A stretch of DNA of 44,057 nt, from positions 1-44,057 of the forward strand of contig NW_003133116.1 of NCBI RefSeq assembly GCF_000003605.2. The letters run 5' to 3'. Of the stretch, positions 42,643 through 44,057 are shown in pieces (positions within the stretch are counted from its first letter, which is position 1; each line of letters opens with the position of its first letter). This DNA comes from Saccoglossus kowalevskii. Lineage: Eukaryota > Hemichordata > Enteropneusta > Harrimaniidae. Below the pieces are notes generated by a model, which had not been told where the DNA came from, ran no database searches, and saw only the letters and a list, made by a program, of their open reading frames with translations. The position numbers were made by a program, and so were the translations under genes.

Positions 42643-42903
42643 ATGGATCCAAATAACAACTGCCATATCATGTTTGACTCCCGTATAGCATGCTACTATG
42701 CGTATTTATCCAGCCCTCTTTTGAAAAGGAGACCACCGCAGCCATGGACACGAGCATTCTCGTCTTGGGCACGATCCATCGTACAGTTATTACCTGACGA
42801 AGAGGTCATCTCAATTCTTGGAGAAGGCAATTATCCTATAGATTATGCTCCTTGGGTGATTTTAAAAAATATCCAGAAAAGGCAAAATCGTCGTCAGCAA
42901 TAG
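42643..42903 (+). CDS. 86-aa array ORF, copy 37
   Basis: Intact, with S27L, T28K, V52D, V66I and I76N. TATAAA 42588-42593. Confidence 0.43.
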   Translation: MDPNNNCHIMFDSRIACYYAYLSSPLLKRRPPQPWTRAFSSWARSIVQLLPDEEVISILGEGNYPIDYAPWVILKNIQKRQNRRQQ

Positions 42904-42925
42904 TGCTACGACACTCTTACAAAAC

Positions 42926-42941
42926 GGCCCTTCTCAGGGCC
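42926..42941 (+). terminator. Histone-type stem-loop, copy 37
   Basis: Perfect stem, TCTC loop. Confidence 0.8.
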
Positions 42942-43516
42942 AGCACATACTCCAAAAGGAAAACTACCGTACACTGTCCATCCCATCACTCAGAATATTG
43001 CACGTAATGCTATGAACAACTGCCATATCATATTAATTTGCAAATCAGAACGATTTCAACCAATGCAGGTCAATGTCATAATGCATAAAACAGAATAAAG
43101 AGCGCCAACATTCGACGCACATCACATTGGAATAATTCAGTTAAGTAAAAGAACATGTGGAAGCAGATTATGTAATAGCAGCTAATTTCAAATGCTTAAT
43201 TACAAGTATTACATAATTATTTAAAGCTTTCAGAATATGTAATGTTAATCTCCGGTTCTCAACAAAACGCCATCTTTTTGTCGAGTAAATATATGCTAAT
43301 ACATATGTGTTGTGAATAAGAGTTTGGCAATGCGAAACTGAGCAAGTAATGAACTAGAAATTGCAATAATCAAATGCATGTATTACTACATTATGCAAAG
43401 CTCTCAGAATATGTATTGTTAATTTGCCGGGACGTACTAAAGCGTCACCTTTTCGCGGTTGTATCTGGTAAGAAATAGGCGTCGCAATTAAAAAACTCGC
43501 TTCACAATAAAGTTTA

Positions 43517-43757
43517 GTGGAAACAATAACGTAGAACTTCAATCACGCCGCCTACAAGTGAAAATGTGACAACTATTTTCGTGTTTGGACGACTTTGTCA
43601 CTTCGACGGGGATTTCTGATTGGTTCAAAAAGTGACATGTGCGAGATCAAGCTGATTGGCCGACACCCTTTTATAAACGACAGAATTTACTGTTTTCCAT
43701 CAGATACCGCCATACCATCAATCGACATGGATCCAAATAACAACCGCCATAACAACT
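43517..43757 (+). repeat. Extra 241-bp promoter module
   Basis: One extra module with TATAAA. Confidence 0.9.
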
Positions 43758-43967
43758 GTGGAAACAATAACGTAGAACTTCAATCACGCCGCCTACAAGT
43801 GAAAATGTGACAACTATTTTCGTGTTTGGACGACTTTGTCACTTCGACGGGGATTTCCGATTGGTTCGAAAAGTGACATGTGCGAGATCAAGCTGATTGG
43901 CCGACCCCCTTTTATAAACGACAGAATTTACTGTTTTCCATCAGATACCGCTATACTATCAATCGAC

Positions 43968-44057
43968 ATGGATCCAAATAACAACTGCCATATCATGTTT
44001 GACTCCACAGATATAGCATGCTACTATGCGTAGTTATCCAGCCCTCTTCGACAAAGA
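43968..44057 (+). pseudogene. 86-aa array ORF, copy 38 (partial at window end, TAG at codon 22)
   Basis: A small insertion (GACTCCACAGATATAGC) adds a codon, and TAG follows at 44031-44033. The copy runs off the window. TATAAA at 43913. Confidence 0.6.

Larger units (their letters stand above)
1..44057 (+). repeat. Tandem array of 1,084-bp monomers carrying a histone-style mini-gene
   Basis: The whole window is one head-to-tail array. The landmark CTAGAAATTGC occurs at 418, 1502, 3071, 4155, 5482, 6564, 7648, 8732, 9818, 10896, 11980, 13061, 14145, 15231, 16558, 17642, 18728 (as CAAG), 20294, 22883, 23675, 25000, 26220, 27547, 28870, 29956, 31039, 32125, 33213, 34538, 35862, 37692, 38776, 40087, 42029 and 43354. 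Spacings cluster at 1,084, about 1,325 (+241) and about 1,567 (+482) bp. Exceptions are 2,589 (LINE fragment), 792 (partial duplication), 1,220 (107-bp deletion), 1,830 and 1,942 (rearrangements). All copies have the same orientation. The array runs off both ends of the window, starting inside one hairpin and ending inside one ORF. Confidence 0.97.

Noticed and set aside
1-44057. CRISPR array, bacterial operons, tRNA or rRNA genes
   Set aside because: The repeat period is 1.08 kb with no short repeat-spacer pattern. No Shine-Dalgarno-led genes, tRNA cloverleaf or rRNA sequence was seen.
1-44057. Plain centromeric satellite without gene content
   Set aside because: The ordered CCAAT, CCAAT, TATA, initiator, ATG, stop, histone-type hairpin and purine block in every monomer is more than a simple satellite would show, although present-day activity is unproven.

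Overview
The window is one uninterrupted tandem array in an AT-rich, almost certainly metazoan (probably arthropod) nuclear genome. There is no bacterial or viral gene organisation. Every monomer carries eukaryotic Pol II signals, and the only foreign sequence is a piece of a non-LTR retrotransposon (LINE). The species cannot be told from the sequence.

Layout: the basic monomer is 1,084 bp. Counting a fixed landmark (CTAGAAATTGC), 35 landmarks are present. Successive spacings are about 1,084 bp, or 1,084 plus one or two copies of an extra 241-bp promoter module (about 1,325 and 1,567 bp). Each monomer has one plus-strand gene-like cassette, in this order: two inverted CCAAT boxes (CTGATTGG, 36 bp apart); TATAAA; an initiator (CATCAGATA) whose A lies exactly 30 bp after the first T of the TATA box; a 25-nt leader; ATG in good context (GACATGG); an 86-codon intronless ORF; TAG; 22 nt; the hairpin GGCCCTTCTCAGGGCC; and about 13 nt later a purine-rich AAAAAGAGA. 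This is the layout of a replication-dependent histone gene: TATA, short leader, no intron, stem-loop about 20 nt after the stop, U7-type downstream element. A backup AATAAA lies about 150 nt further on. About 600 bp of AT-rich spacer follows, which contains an old internal duplication. I number 38 gene copies: 23 have an intact 86-codon ORF, one has a compensated 87-codon ORF, and 14 are broken, partial or truncated.

Two sequence subtypes exist. Type A has TATAAA and a CATCAG initiator. Type B has TTTTTAAAAA and CATATG, with linked coding changes; mosaics show exchange between them. Higher-order duplications, shared null alleles, a 792-bp tandem duplication and several deletion junctions with short homology show ongoing unequal exchange. 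At 20,970-21,690 the 5' end of a LINE (leader plus truncated ORF1) replaces part of a monomer, and its 3' border falls in about 16 bp shared with the array.

The protein is not one I recognise. Fragments look histone-like by eye, but in different frames and against different histones, so I do not assign a family. Differences between copies are spread over all three codon positions, so protein-level selection is not evident. The candidate novelty is an amplified histone-style mini-gene (or a satellite that captured a histone promoter and 3' end) with extra promoter modules.
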